The notes: generated from the letters alone by a model not told the origin. A stretch of 64,000 bases of DNA from Hyphomicrobiales bacterium (GCA_027483895.1 JAIXTP010000033.1:1-64000), one strand, 5' to 3'; shown: positions 27,634 to 41,491, numbered from the stretch's first letter. Made by a program: numbers and translations.

Positions 27634-28563
27634 TCAACCGGCGACGCGGCGCGCACGCGGATGGGTCTGGTCGAAGACGGCGATGAGCCGCGCCGCATCC
27701 ACCTCCGTGTAGATCTGCGTGGTGGACAGCGAAGCGTGGCCGAGCAGCTCCTGGATCGCGCGAAGATCGCCGCCTCGGGCGAGGAGATGCGTCGCGAAGG
27801 AATGCCGCAACGCGTGCGGCGTGGCCGTCTCCGGGAGACCGAGGGCCCCGCGGAGCGTTTCCATCGCCCGCTGCACGATGCGCGGATTGAGCGGGCCGCC
27901 CTTCGCCCCGCGGAAGAACGGCGTGCCGGGCGTGAGCGCATAGGGGCATTGCCGCGCATAATCCGCCAAGGCCCGGCGGACGGCGGGAATGACGGGGACC
28001 ATCCGGGTCTTGCCGCCCTTGCCCGTGATCCGCAGCACGTCGCTTTCGCCCGTCGGCGCATCCTCGCAGGCGAGGCCCAGCGCTTCGGACAGCCGGAGAC
28101 CGCAGCCGTAGAGCAGCGAGAGCACCGCAGCGTCGCGCGAGAGAACCCAAGGATCGCGTTCCTCGCCCGCGCGGCTGTCGGCGTCGGTCGTGCGGCGGGC
28201 GGCGGCGGGGGCGAGAGGCTTCGGCAGGCTGCGCCCGACCTTGGGACCACGGATCACGGCCAGAGCCGACGCGTCGATCCGTCCTTCGCGCTCGAGAAAG
28301 CGCAGAAAGGAACGGATCGCGGCGAGTTGCCGCATCAGGCTGCGCCCCACGACGCCCTCGGCCCGCCGCGCGGCCATGAAGGCGCGGATGTCGGCGGCCG
28401 CGAGCCGTTCCAGCCGCGCCTGCGGGCGCGACGACAAGAAGACGAGAAACTGCCTCACGTCCCGGCCATAGGCTTCGAGCGTCTCGGCCGCGACCCGCCG
28501 CTCGGAGGCGAGATGACGGTGCCAGAGCGCGAAGGCGTCGGCATGGATGGGGACCGGGCTCAT
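27634..28563 (-). CDS. xerC: Tyrosine recombinase XerC
   Basis: XerC acts with XerD at dif to resolve chromosome dimers. The 309-residue protein has the N-terminal SAM-like core-binding domain (EAYGRDVRQFLVFL) and the catalytic domain with Arg in YGCGLRLSEALGL, Lys in TGKGGKTR, HALRHSFATHLL, LLGHASLSTTQIY and the nucleophilic Tyr. It is divergent from priA (86 bases between starts), a pairing familiar from alphaproteobacteria that supports the chromosomal XerC role over a mobile integrase. Confidence 0.93.
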   Translation of the reverse strand: MSPVPIHADAFALWHRHLASERRVAAETLEAYGRDVRQFLVFLSSRPQARLERLAAADIRAFMAARRAEGVVGRSLMRQLAAIRSFLRFLEREGRIDASALAVIRGPKVGRSLPKPLAPAAARRTTDADSRAGEERDPWVLSRDAAVLSLLYGCGLRLSEALGLACEDAPTGESDVLRITGKGGKTRMVPVIPAVRRALADYARQCPYALTPGTPFFRGAKGGPLNPRIVQRAMETLRGALGLPETATPHALRHSFATHLLARGGDLRAIQELLGHASLSTTQIYTEVDAARLIAVFDQTHPRARRVAG

Positions 28564-28649
28564 GCCGCGCATTGCACCGATCGCCGGTTAACGGGCGGTA
28601 AGGATCGGGCGGGTCCCGGTCCGGCTCGAATCTCTGCTAATCCTGCGGC

Positions 28650-30860
28650 ATGGAGACGCGCACCGCCCCCGCCGCCCCGAATGCCGGAAGCCGCCCCGCG
28701 CGCACGGCGGACGTGCTGGTGCCGCTCGCGCTGGACCGGGCCTACAGCTACGCGGTTCCGGACCGACTCGATCTTGCGCCCGGCGACGTCGTCGTGGTGC
28801 CGCTCGGCCCGCGCGAGACGGTCGGCGTGGTGTGGGAGATCAATGAAGGCGGGGCCGGGCGCGGCAATCTCAAGCTCGTCTCCGGCAAGGCCGATGCGCC
28901 GCCGCTGTCGGAGCGCCTGCGCGACTTCGTGGATTGGGTGGCGCGCTACACGCTCGCGCCGCGCGGCATGGTTCTGCGCATGGCGCTTCGTGGACCGGAA
29001 CAGGACCGGCCGGAGCGTATGAAGATCGGCGTCCGCCTCGCGGGCCCGCCGCCCGAGCGCATGACGCCGGCCCGCGCCCGCGTGATCGCGGCAGCCGAGG
29101 GCGGTCTCGTTCATGCCAAGCGCGCCTTGGCCGAGGCGGCGGGCGTCTCCCAGGCGGTCGTGGACGGCCTCGTCGACGAAGGCACGCTGGAACCGGTGGC
29201 CCTCGCGCCGGTACCCGTCGCGGCGCGGCCCGATCCCGAGCATGCCGTCACGGCGCTGTCCGACGACCAGAGCGCGGCCGCCGCCGCCCTGCGCACGGCC
29301 GTGGCGGAGCACGACTTTTCGGTGACCCTGCTCGAAGGCGTGACCGGATCGGGCAAGACGGAGGTCTATTTCGAGGCGGTCGCGGAGGCCGTCCGGGCCG
29401 GACGGCAGACGCTGATTCTCGTGCCGGAAATCGCGCTGACGGCGCAGTTCCTCGATCGATTCTCGGCCCGTTTCGGAGTGAGGCCCGCGGAATGGCATTC
29501 CGGCATCGCGGGCCGGCGGCGCGAACGCACCTTCGCCGCGGTCTCGTCGGGCGAAGCCGCGGTCGTCGCGGGCGCCCGTTCGGCATTGTTCCTCCCCTTC
29601 CGCGACCTCGGCCTGATCGTCGTCGACGAGGAACATGAGGGCGCCTACAAGCAGGAAGACGGCGTCAGCTACCACGCCCGCGACATGGCGGTGGTCCGCG
29701 GCCGGATCGAAAAGGCGGCCGTGGTGCTCGCCTCCGCGACGCCTTCCGTCGAAAGCCGCGTCAATGCCGCGAACGGCCGCTATCGCGACCTGCGGCTGCC
29801 GGCCCGATTCGGCGGCCGGGCCCTGCCGAAGGTCTCCGCCGTCGACATGCGCACCGACGCGCCCGAGCGCGGGCGCTGGCTCTCGCCCCCGCTCGTCCGG
29901 GCCATGGCCGAGACGCTCGGCCGCGGCGAGCAGTCGCTGCTCTATCTGAACCGCCGCGGCTATGCGCCGCTGACCCTGTGCCGCGCCTGCGGGCATCGGT
30001 TCCAATGCCCCAACTGCACGGCATGGCTCGTCGAACACCGATTCCGCCGGGCCCTGATGTGCCACCATTGCGGCCATCTCGAACGGCGGCCGGAGGCCTG
30101 CCCCGCCTGCGGCGCGCTCGATTGCCTCGCCGCCTGCGGCCCCGGCGTGGAGCGCCTCGCGGAGGAAGCCGCCGAGCGCTTCCCCGACGCGCGGATCCTG
30201 ACGCTGTCCTCCGACATGCCCGGCGGAACAGAAAGGCTGAGGCGGGAGCTGGAAGCCGTGGCGAAGGGCGAATTCTCGATCGTGATCGGCACGCAGCTCG
30301 TCGCGAAGGGGCATAATTTTCCCCTGCTTTCGCTCGTCGGCGTGGTGGACGCCGATCTCGGGCTCGCTTCGGGCGATCCGCGGGCCGGGGAACGGACGTT
30401 CCAGCTTCTGCAGCAGGTGACCGGGCGCGCGGGCCGCGGCGACGTGCCGGGCCGGGCGCTGTTGCAGACCTTCCAGCCCGACCACCCGGTGATGAAGGCC
30501 CTTCTCTCGGGCGACGTGGAGCGCTTCTACGCCGAGGAGATCGCGATCAGGCGGGAGGCCGGGCTGCCGCCGTTCGGAAGGCTGGCGGCGCTCGTCGTCT
30601 CGGCCGACGACCGCAACGCCGCGGAACTGCATGCCCGGGCGCTGGCCCGCGCGGCCGAGCCCCCGCCCGGAACCATGGTGCTGGGCCCGGCCGAGGCGCC
30701 GATCGCGGTCGTCCGCGGGCGGCATCGTTTCCGCTTGCTCGTAAAGACGCCGCGCGGCTTCGACCTGCAGCAATGGCTGCGCGCATGGCTGGCCCGCACG
30801 GCCAAGCCGACGGGCAGCGTCAGGGTCGCCGTCGACGTCGATCCGATGAGCTTTCTCTGA
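28650..30860 (+). CDS. priA: Primosomal replication-restart helicase PriA
   Basis: PriA recognises abandoned forks and loads the replicative helicase. The 736-residue protein has the N-terminal 3'-DNA-binding domain (VLVPLALDRAYSYAVP), Walker A GVTGSGKT (230-237), the DEEH box VVDEEHEGAYKQEDG, SATPSVES, the eight-cysteine zinc region CRACGHRFQCPNCTAW through CPACG, and the C-terminal motif LVAKGHNFP with QQVTGRAGRG. The start follows the xerC divergent region. No clear terminator separates it from the atp operon 246 bases downstream. Confidence 0.96.
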   Translation: METRTAPAAPNAGSRPARTADVLVPLALDRAYSYAVPDRLDLAPGDVVVVPLGPRETVGVVWEINEGGAGRGNLKLVSGKADAPPLSERLRDFVDWVARYTLAPRGMVLRMALRGPEQDRPERMKIGVRLAGPPPERMTPARARVIAAAEGGLVHAKRALAEAAGVSQAVVDGLVDEGTLEPVALAPVPVAARPDPEHAVTALSDDQSAAAAALRTAVAEHDFSVTLLEGVTGSGKTEVYFEAVAEAVRAGRQTLILVPEIALTAQFLDRFSARFGVRPAEWHSGIAGRRRERTFAAVSSGEAAVVAGARSALFLPFRDLGLIVVDEEHEGAYKQEDGVSYHARDMAVVRGRIEKAAVVLASATPSVESRVNAANGRYRDLRLPARFGGRALPKVSAVDMRTDAPERGRWLSPPLVRAMAETLGRGEQSLLYLNRRGYAPLTLCRACGHRFQCPNCTAWLVEHRFRRALMCHHCGHLERRPEACPACGALDCLAACGPGVERLAEEAAERFPDARILTLSSDMPGGTERLRRELEAVAKGEFSIVIGTQLVAKGHNFPLLSLVGVVDADLGLASGDPRAGERTFQLLQQVTGRAGRGDVPGRALLQTFQPDHPVMKALLSGDVERFYAEEIAIRREAGLPPFGRLAALVVSADDRNAAELHARALARAAEPPPGTMVLGPAEAPIAVVRGRHRFRLLVKTPRGFDLQQWLRAWLARTAKPTGSVRVAVDVDPMSFL

Positions 30861-30946
30861 CGCTTGCGGCCTTGCTCCGCTCTCGCCCGAAAGTAGCCGA
30901 CCGAAGGGTATCCGCTCGGGTTGCGCCCCCCCGACTGTCATGCTAG

Positions 30947-33196
<2,250 letters not shown>

Positions 33197-33216
33197 TCCG
33201 GTAAAGGGGCGGGCGA

Positions 33217-35551
<2,335 letters not shown>

Positions 35552-35574
35552 GCGCTCACTGAAGGAGACCGGCC

Positions 35575-35976
35575 ATGGCCGCGTTCCCGTTCGAACTCGT
35601 CTCGCCGGAGAAGCTCATCTTCTCCGGTGAGGTCCAGCAGGTCGTAGTTCCCGGCACCGAAGGCGATTTCGCCGTCGGCGCGGGCCACGAGAAGCTGATC
35701 TCCGCCCTCCGCCCCGGCCTGATCGTCGTCACCGACGCAGCCGGTCAGGTGTCACGCCTTTATGTCCGCGGCGGCTTCGCCGACGTGTCCGGCACGGGTC
35801 TCACGATCCTCGCCGAGCGTGCGGTGCCCGCGGCGGAGATGAACGACGCCGCCTTCGACGCCGAGATCAAGGCGACGGAAGCGGAAGTCGCCGCGGCGAC
35901 CACCGACGCGGATCGCATCCGCGCCGCCGAGCGCCTCGCGCAGGTCGGCGACGCCCGCCGCGCGATCGCGGCCTGA
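35575..35976 (+). CDS. atpC: ATP synthase F1 epsilon subunit
   Basis: The epsilon subunit links the gamma shaft to the c ring and can inhibit ATP hydrolysis. The 133-residue protein has the N-terminal beta sandwich (MAAFPFELVSPEKLIFSGEV, EGDFAVGAGHEKLISAL, YVRGGFADVSGTGLTILAE) and a short helical C-terminus rich in Ala. AAGGAG precedes the ATG. A strong terminator lies 25 bases after the stop and closes the operon. Confidence 0.96.
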   Translation: MAAFPFELVSPEKLIFSGEVQQVVVPGTEGDFAVGAGHEKLISALRPGLIVVTDAAGQVSRLYVRGGFADVSGTGLTILAERAVPAAEMNDAAFDAEIKATEAEVAAATTDADRIRAAERLAQVGDARRAIAA

Positions 35977-36000
35977 AGCGGTTTCAGCCGAACGAATCGA

Positions 36001-36032
36001 AAGGCCGCCTTCGGGCGGCCTTTTCCTTTTTC
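36001..36032 (+). terminator. Terminator of the atpHAGDC operon
   Basis: A perfect 9-bp stem (AAGGCCGCC / GGCGGCCTT) with a TTCG loop is followed by TTCCTTTTTT, a textbook intrinsic terminator placed just after atpC. Confidence 0.95.
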
Positions 36033-36058
36033 GGCCTCCGTGGTTCTGATGAACGCCC

Positions 36059-37033
36059 ATGCCGAAGCACGACGCGCCCCTTGATGCCCCCCGAACGCCG
36101 TCCGACGCCCGGGTCCGCCTGCCCGGCATCGACGTCGCGCGGGGCACCGCGCTGGCGGCCATGGCCGTCTACCATTTCACGTGGGACCTCAGTTTTTTCG
36201 GCCTGATCCGGACGGACCCGGTGGCGGATCCCGCTTGGGCCCTCTTCGCCCGCACGATCGCCGCGAGCTTCCTCCTTCTCGTCGGCATCGGCCTCGTGCT
36301 GTGGCACGGGAACGGCGCCGATCGGCGGGCCTTCCTCGCGCGGCTGGCGAAGATCGCCGGGGCGGCGGCGCTGATCACCGTCGGCACCCGTTTCGCGATG
36401 CCGGACGCCTTCATCTTTTTCGGCATCCTTCACCACATCGCGGCGGCGAGCCTCGTCGGCTGGGCGGCGGTCCGCGCGCCCTCCCCGATTCTGCTGGCGG
36501 GCGCAGCCTGTGCGTTCGCCCTGCCCGCGACCTTCACGCATCCCGTCTTTTCGGATCCGGCGCTCGTCTGGATCGGCCTCGCTCCGGTCCCGCCCCGCAC
36601 CAACGACTTCGTTCCGCTCCTGCCCTGGATCGGATGGAGCCTTCTCGGCATCGCGGCGGGGCGGCGCGTCGTCGGCCTGCCCGTGCTCTCGCGACCCGCC
36701 GGTTCACCGCTCGCGCGTCTTCTCGCAGGCGCGGGCCGGCACTCGCTCCTCGTCTATCTGCTGCATCAGCCGCTTCTCATCGGCCTCGTCTGGGGCGCGA
36801 TCCAGCTCGGCATCGCGAAGCCGCTTCCTGCCGGGAGGACCGATTTCGGATCGGCCTGCACGGCGGAATGCGTCGCGACCGGCGGCGAAGAGCCCGTATG
36901 CCGCCGGGTCTGCAGCTGCATCGTCGAGGATCTGGCGGGCCACCCGCTCCTTTCGGATTCGGGTTCGCCTCTGTCCGCGGCCGACGAGCGGCGTCTCGCC
37001 GAGGCGGTCGGCCGCTGCCGCGACGTGCGGTGA
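36059..37033 (+). CDS. DUF1624 (heparan-alpha-glucosaminide N-acetyltransferase-like) membrane protein with Cys-rich tail
   Basis: The 324-residue protein has seven or eight hydrophobic helices. RLPGIDVARGTALAAMAVYHF near the start, cited here in part, with ARTIAASFLLLVGIGL and FGILHHIAAASLVGW are DUF1624 signatures, a family related to acyltransferases that move acetyl groups across membranes. The substrate is unknown. After the last helix there is a polar tail with six cysteines: C267-x3-C271-x9-C281-x3-C285-x-C287 and C320. This twin CX3C pattern is not part of the core family and suggests disulfides or metal binding. The gene stands alone downstream of the atp terminator and ends 3 bases from a convergent gene. 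Confidence 0.8.
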   Translation: MPKHDAPLDAPRTPSDARVRLPGIDVARGTALAAMAVYHFTWDLSFFGLIRTDPVADPAWALFARTIAASFLLLVGIGLVLWHGNGADRRAFLARLAKIAGAAALITVGTRFAMPDAFIFFGILHHIAAASLVGWAAVRAPSPILLAGAACAFALPATFTHPVFSDPALVWIGLAPVPPRTNDFVPLLPWIGWSLLGIAAGRRVVGLPVLSRPAGSPLARLLAGAGRHSLLVYLLHQPLLIGLVWGAIQLGIAKPLPAGRTDFGSACTAECVATGGEEPVCRRVCSCIVEDLAGHPLLSDSGSPLSAADERRLAEAVGRCRDVR

Positions 37034-37036
37034 GCC

Positions 37037-38125
37037 TCAGGCCCTGAGCTTTTCCAGGCCTTTCCAGTCGAAATCGAGACCGTGACCGGGCTCGCTCGGC
37101 GCGGTGGCGAAGCCGTCCTTGATCGCGAGCGGGCGGTTCAGGAAGCGTTCGAGACCGAAGCCGTGCGCTTCCATGAAGCTGCGGTTCGGCAGCGCCGCCA
37201 TCAGCTGCACCGTGACGTCATGCGCGCCGTGGGAGGTGACGGGAAGGTTCAGCGCCTCCGCCATGTGCCCCACCTTCATGAACACGGTGATGCCGCCGCA
37301 ATTGGTGACGTCGGGCTCGGGGAAGGTCACGCCGCCCGTCTGCATCAGATGCCCGAATTCATGCAGCGTATGCAGGTTCTCGCCGCTCGCGACGGGCAAC
37401 CCGCCTTCGCGGACGAGGCGGACATAGCCGCCGAAATCGTCCGGGATCATCGGCTCTTCCATCCAGACGAGATCGAAGTCGCGGAACCGCCGGGCGGCGC
37501 GGATCGCCTCGTCGGTCGTCCATTTCATGTTGGCGTCGACCATCAGCGGGAAGCCGTCGCCGAGGTATTCGCGCATGGCCTTCACGCGGGCCACGTCCTC
37601 CGCGAGGTTCTTGCGGCCGACCTTCATCTTGATCGCCCGGAAACCCTTGGCGAGATTGCCTTCGGTCTGTTTCAGCAGCTTCTCGAGCGGGAAGTCGAGG
37701 TCGATACCGCCCGCATAGACCGGCACCTGCGGATCGAAGCCGCCGAGGAGCTTCCAGAGCGGCTGCCCCGCCTTCTTGCCCTTGAGGTCCCATAGGGCGA
37801 TGTCGACCGCGGAGACGGCCAGCGAGGCGGAACCGCCGCGGCCGCCGTAATGCAGGCACCACCAGTTCTCGCGCCAGCGCGCTTCGATCGCGTCGGCCTC
37901 CTTGCCGACGAGGATCGGGATCAGATCGCGCTCCATATTCGCGAGCGCGGCACCGCCGTTGGTTCCGCAGGTGAAGGACCAGCCCATGCCGGTCGCGCCG
38001 TCGGCATCGGTCACGCGGACCGTCAGCACCTCGAACACGCTCATGGCGCCGTGCATGGAGTCCGACAGGACCTCGGGAAGCGGGATGCGATAGAGGTCGG
38101 CGTCGACGCGCGCGATCAGGGCCAT
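37037..38125 (-). CDS. Enolase-superfamily enzyme, mandelate racemase/muconate lactonizing type
   Basis: The 362-residue protein starts at the ATG at 38125. The N-terminal capping domain is followed by a TIM barrel with the KxK acid/base motif in RAIKMKVGRK, metal ligands in MVDANMKW, WMEEPM and VASGENLH, and the His of the mandelate racemase subgroup in TSHGAHDV. This pattern means abstraction of a proton alpha to a carboxylate, giving racemisation or dehydration of a sugar acid or related compound. The substrate is not clear and no transporter or sugar pathway genes are adjacent. Confidence 0.88.
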   Translation of the reverse strand: MALIARVDADLYRIPLPEVLSDSMHGAMSVFEVLTVRVTDADGATGMGWSFTCGTNGGAALANMERDLIPILVGKEADAIEARWRENWWCLHYGGRGGSASLAVSAVDIALWDLKGKKAGQPLWKLLGGFDPQVPVYAGGIDLDFPLEKLLKQTEGNLAKGFRAIKMKVGRKNLAEDVARVKAMREYLGDGFPLMVDANMKWTTDEAIRAARRFRDFDLVWMEEPMIPDDFGGYVRLVREGGLPVASGENLHTLHEFGHLMQTGGVTFPEPDVTNCGGITVFMKVGHMAEALNLPVTSHGAHDVTVQLMAALPNRSFMEAHGFGLERFLNRPLAIKDGFATAPSEPGHGLDFDWKGLEKLRA

Positions 38126-38302
38126 GGGGTTTCCTCGTCGTTCTTCGTTGCACGGAGGCTCGCCCGCAGGGCCCCGCCGGTCAACCCGGACCATGCCCGT
38201 TTCAGGTCCGCGCCTCGGCCCGAGCGCATGCGGTCGGAACGGGCCGGAAAACCCGGAGTCCCGCTGGGCTTTCATTCGCGAATCCCGCAGAGCGATTCGG
38301 CG

Positions 38303-38803
38303 ATGACGAACAAAAGCCCCGCCGCCGTTCTGACCAAGGAAGAACTCGACGCCCTTCTTGCGGGATCGGGCGAAGAGCGCGTCACGCCGCAGGACCCGGA
38401 GCGCTTCTGGTTCGTGGCGCGCAGCCTCGTGGTTCTGGCCTTTCTCTCGGCCAATCTCTTCAGCGTCCTGTTCCGCACCGACACGGTGCTGTCGCGCTTC
38501 GACCTTCCTGCCGGAATGGAGCGGATGATCGTGACGGAGTATCTGCCGCTCCGGATCGCCACCGTCGCGGTGCTCATCGCCGTCTATGTCGCGGCACGCC
38601 TCGGCCGCCGGCTCTTCTCGACCGTCTCCGCCTTCGTCATCGCGGCGGCGGCGCTCAACCTTCTGAACGACTGGGTGGTCCTGTTCTCGTTCGCAAAGCC
38701 CTCGGCATGGCCGATGATCTACGGCACCGTCGCCGCGCGCATCGGCATGATCCTCTGCCTCGTCCTGAACCACCGCTCATGGGAGCGGAGTAACCCTACG
38801 TAA
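38303..38803 (+). CDS. Four-helix membrane protein of unknown function with FliM-like N-terminal motif
   Basis: From the ATG at 38303 the 166-residue product has a cytoplasmic N-terminus of about 35 residues and four predicted helices (around VARSLVVLAFLSANLF, LRIATVAVLIAVYVAARL, VSAFVIAAAALNLLNDWVVL and TVAARIGMILCLVLN). The N-terminus contains AVLTKEELDALLAGS, which resembles the short LSQDEIDALL motif at the start of flagellar FliM. No flagellar genes are in the window, so this may be convergence. The family is not recognised. The next gene, a possible PilZ protein, follows after 44 bases in the same direction. Confidence 0.6.
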   Translation: MTNKSPAAVLTKEELDALLAGSGEERVTPQDPERFWFVARSLVVLAFLSANLFSVLFRTDTVLSRFDLPAGMERMIVTEYLPLRIATVAVLIAVYVAARLGRRLFSTVSAFVIAAAALNLLNDWVVLFSFAKPSAWPMIYGTVAARIGMILCLVLNHRSWERSNPT

Positions 38804-38847
38804 ACCGAAGCTCGACCTCGGCCGCGGATCGTGCTTTCAATAGGGCC

Positions 38848-39228
38848 ATGACGCGAAAGGTATCAGCGTGGCGCCGGCGTCGGGCGCGCTTCTCGCCCCC
38901 CGACGACGTGGCCGTCTTCCATCAGCTCGTCCGTCTTCCGCTGCTGGACGTGGGCGAAGCCGGGTTTCGGATTTCCACCAAGGGCCATGCCTTCTGCGCG
39001 GTCAGCGAGACCAAGCGGTTCCGTCTGGTCCTGCGCGACTCGGGTGCCGAGCGCGGCTTCGACGTGCTCGCCTCCTGCCGATGGTGGAAGAACGGCGAGG
39101 CGGGCTTCGATTTCGTGGAGGACGGCGACTACGCCCCGGCGTTGCGGCAGGCCCTGCTGGCCGCCATGTCCGCAGGTCGCTCCCGGATCATCAGCGGACA
39201 CGAGATCCGGGAATCGGAATCGGCCTGA
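38848..39228 (+). CDS. Small protein, possibly a degenerate PilZ domain
   Basis: The 126-residue product starts MTRKVSAWRRRRARFSPPDD and continues with strands such as LPLLDVGEAGFRIST and RLVLRDSGAERGFDVLASCRWW. The Arg-rich start (residues 9-14) followed by a D-x-G-x-x-G turn (34-39) recalls the RxxxR and D/NxSxxG motifs that bind cyclic di-GMP in PilZ domains, but the Ser is Gly. The assignment is tentative. It ends 3 bases from the convergent CoA-transferase-like gene. Confidence 0.5.
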   Translation: MTRKVSAWRRRRARFSPPDDVAVFHQLVRLPLLDVGEAGFRISTKGHAFCAVSETKRFRLVLRDSGAERGFDVLASCRWWKNGEAGFDFVEDGDYAPALRQALLAAMSAGRSRIISGHEIRESESA

Positions 39229-39230
39229 AT

Positions 39231-40322
39231 TCAGGCGCTCGCGCCCCAGGCGCGGGCGATGTCGGCCCAGTCGCAGGGCTCCGATTGCGAATGATCGGAA
39301 AGCTCGGGCACCGTCCGGCTGAAGCGCGGCGCCGGCGCGGGCTGCATCACGCCTTGATGCTCGACGAAGATTCCGCGGGCCGCGTTGTGCGGGTGGTCCG
39401 GCGCTTCCCCGATTTCGAGCACCGGCGCGAAGCAGACATCCGTCCCTTCGAGCAGCGCGGTCCATTCGTCGCGCGTGCGGGTGAGGAACGCGTCCGCCAG
39501 CATCTTCTTCTGCCGCACGGCGGCGGCAGGGTCCGATCCGCGTTTCATGGCGGCAGGATCGAGGCCGAGCGTCTCGACCAGCAGCGCGTAGAATTTCGGC
39601 TCGATCGGGCCGATCGCGACGAAGCGGTCGTCCTTGCAGCGGTAGGTACCGTAGAAGGACGCGCTGCCGTCGAGCACGTTCAGGCCGCGCCCGGGCTTCC
39701 ACGCTCCCGCATGCTGCAGCGAATAGATCATCGCCATCAGATGCGCGGTGCCGTCGGTGATCGCCGCGTCGATCACCTGTCCCTGGCCCGAGGCGCGCGC
39801 TTCGAGAAGGCCGCAGACCATGCCGAAGGCGAGATAGAGAGCGCCGCCGCCGAAATCTCCGACGAGATTCAAGGGCGGGACGGGCTGTTCGTCCGTGCCG
39901 ATCGCGGCCAAGGCGCCGCTCAGCGCGATGTAGTTGATGTCGTGGCCCGCCGCCTGCGCGAGCGGGCCGGTCTGCCCCCAGCCCGTCATGCGGCCGTAGA
40001 CGAGCTTCGGATTGACGGTCTCGAAGGCGTCGGGCCCGAGGCCCAGCCGCTCCATCACGCCGGGGCGGAAGCCCTCGATCAGGCCGTCGGCCCGCGCGAT
40101 CAGCGCCTTCGCCTTCTCGACATCGGCCGGGTTCTTCAGGGCGAGTTCGATGAAGGAGCGGCCGCGGTTGAGGATGTCGTATTTCAGGCCGAGCAGGTTT
40201 TCGGCCCCGGGCCTGTCGATGCGGATCACCTCCGCGCCCATGTCGGCAAGCAGCATGCCGCAGAAGGGGGCGGGTCCGAGCCCCGCCATCTCGACGATTC
40301 TGACGCCTTTCAGAGGACCCAT
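39231..40322 (-). CDS. CaiB/BaiF-family protein, alpha-methylacyl-CoA racemase-like
   Basis: The 363-residue protein starts at 40322 ([20 protein letters not shown]) and follows the racemase branch of the class III CoA-transferase family: [32 protein letters not shown], the catalytic His in [12 protein letters not shown] and the catalytic Asp in [14 protein letters not shown]. Such enzymes epimerise 2-methyl-branched acyl-CoA. As the last gene of the branched-chain keto acid operon, 20 bases after the acyl-CoA dehydrogenase gene, it may invert 2-methylbutanoyl-CoA from isoleucine, which is inference. Confidence 0.85.
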   Translation of the reverse strand: MGPLKGVRIVEMAGLGPAPFCGMLLADMGAEVIRIDRPGAENLLGLKYDILNRGRSFIELALKNPADVEKAKALIARADGLIEGFRPGVMERLGLGPDAFETVNPKLVYGRMTGWGQTGPLAQAAGHDINYIALSGALAAIGTDEQPVPPLNLVGDFGGGALYLAFGMVCGLLEARASGQGQVIDAAITDGTAHLMAMIYSLQHAGAWKPGRGLNVLDGSASFYGTYRCKDDRFVAIGPIEPKFYALLVETLGLDPAAMKRGSDPAAAVRQKKMLADAFLTRTRDEWTALLEGTDVCFAPVLEIGEAPDHPHNAARGIFVEHQGVMQPAPAPRFSRTVPELSDHSQSEPCDWADIARAWGASA

Positions 40323-40342
40323 CGCCCAGCTCTCACTCACCT

Positions 40343-41491
40343 TCAGGCCTGCAGCGCGCGGCCGATCACGACGTTCTGGATCTCTCCGGTCCCGTCCATG
40401 CACTCCGTCACGCGGGCGGCGGCGAGCTGCCGCGCCAATCCGTATTCGCGCTTGAGCCCGTTGCCGCCGAGCGCCCGCATGCATTCGCTGATCCCGTCGA
40501 AAGCCGTCTTGGTCGCGAATTTCTTCGCATGCGCCGCGAGCAGCGTGGGATCTTCACCCGCATCCAGAAGGCGCGCTGCCTGGAAGGTCAAGGCACGCGA
40601 GGCTTCGAGCGCGGTCGCCGCCTCCGCGAGGATCCATTGCAGGCCCTGATGGGCGATGATCGGCTTGCCGAAACTGGTCCGTGCCGCGGCATAGGCGGTG
40701 GCGGTGTCGAGCGCGCCCCGGAGCGCGCCGTTGCACATCGCCGCCACGCCGATGCGCGCGACGTTGATCGCATACATGCCCGCCTTGAAGGCCTCGCCGG
40801 GAGCGAAGCCGACCGAGTCGCCGGGGATCTTCGCGCCGGCGAAGGCCGCGTCCGTCGTGCCCATCGCGTGCGAGCCGATCAGATCGAGCATGGGCGAGAA
40901 GCTCACGCCCGGGGTTCGGGCGTCGAACAGAAAGCCCGCGATCCCCTTCGCCCCGGAGCCGGGCTCCGTCTGCGCGAAGACGGCGAGCACGTCGGCATTC
41001 GCGCCGTTCGTGACCCACGCCTTGGCGCCGTCGAGCACCCATTCGTCGCCTGCCCGGAGGGCCGTGCTCCTGATCGCGGTCGCGTCGGATCCCGCCTCCG
41101 GCTCGGTCAGAAGAAAGGCCCCGATCGCCTTGCCGGAGAGAAGACCCGGCAGGAAGCGGTCGCGCAGCGGCGCATTCGGCGTCAGCGACACCGCGACCGT
41201 CACGTTGGAATGGACGGCCAGCGCGCAGGTGAAGCCGAGATCATGACGGGACAGTTCTTCGTAGATCCGCGCCATCGTCGAAGCGTTCGCGCCTGCGCCG
41301 CCGCGCTCCTCGGGGATCGCGGTCGGCGTGAAGCGGGCGATCGCGTCGCGCAGTTCGGCGGCGGGCTGGATGCGGTCGCGGTCCCAGCGCTCCCCGTTCG
41401 GGCGCAGCACGGCCTCGCCGAAGCGGGCGGCCTCCGCGATGAGGCGCTCGTCGACCGGGCTCAGCGGAACCGCTTGCGGGTGATAGGTCAT
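40343..41491 (-). CDS. Acyl-CoA dehydrogenase in the branched-chain keto acid operon
   Basis: The 382-residue FAD enzyme has [20 protein letters not shown], the FAD/substrate motif [22 protein letters not shown], the middle-domain [18 protein letters not shown] and the C-terminal [12 protein letters not shown]. The final motif reads [17 protein letters not shown], where most members have YEGT with the catalytic Glu; here that position is Asp. The alternative Glu of isovaleryl-CoA dehydrogenases (before the ARIGVAA Arg) is also not present. The likely substrate is a branched acyl-CoA from the upstream dehydrogenase complex. Gap to lpd is 22 bases. Confidence 0.9.
   Translation of the reverse strand: MTYHPQAVPLSPVDERLIAEAARFGEAVLRPNGERWDRDRIQPAAELRDAIARFTPTAIPEERGGAGANASTMARIYEELSRHDLGFTCALAVHSNVTVAVSLTPNAPLRDRFLPGLLSGKAIGAFLLTEPEAGSDATAIRSTALRAGDEWVLDGAKAWVTNGANADVLAVFAQTEPGSGAKGIAGFLFDARTPGVSFSPMLDLIGSHAMGTTDAAFAGAKIPGDSVGFAPGEAFKAGMYAINVARIGVAAMCNGALRGALDTATAYAAARTSFGKPIIAHQGLQWILAEAATALEASRALTFQAARLLDAGEDPTLLAAHAKKFATKTAFDGISECMRALGGNGLKREYGLARQLAAARVTECMDGTGEIQNVVIGRALQA

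Noticed and set aside
27634-28563. The tyrosine recombinase as a mobile-element integrase
   Set aside because: It is divergent from priA and beside the atp operon, with XerC-type length and motifs, and there is no tRNA, att repeat or cargo nearby.
38274-38283. ATTCGCGAAT palindrome before the four-helix membrane protein gene
   Set aside because: Ten bases of symmetry in isolation, without promoter elements or a candidate regulator, is not enough.
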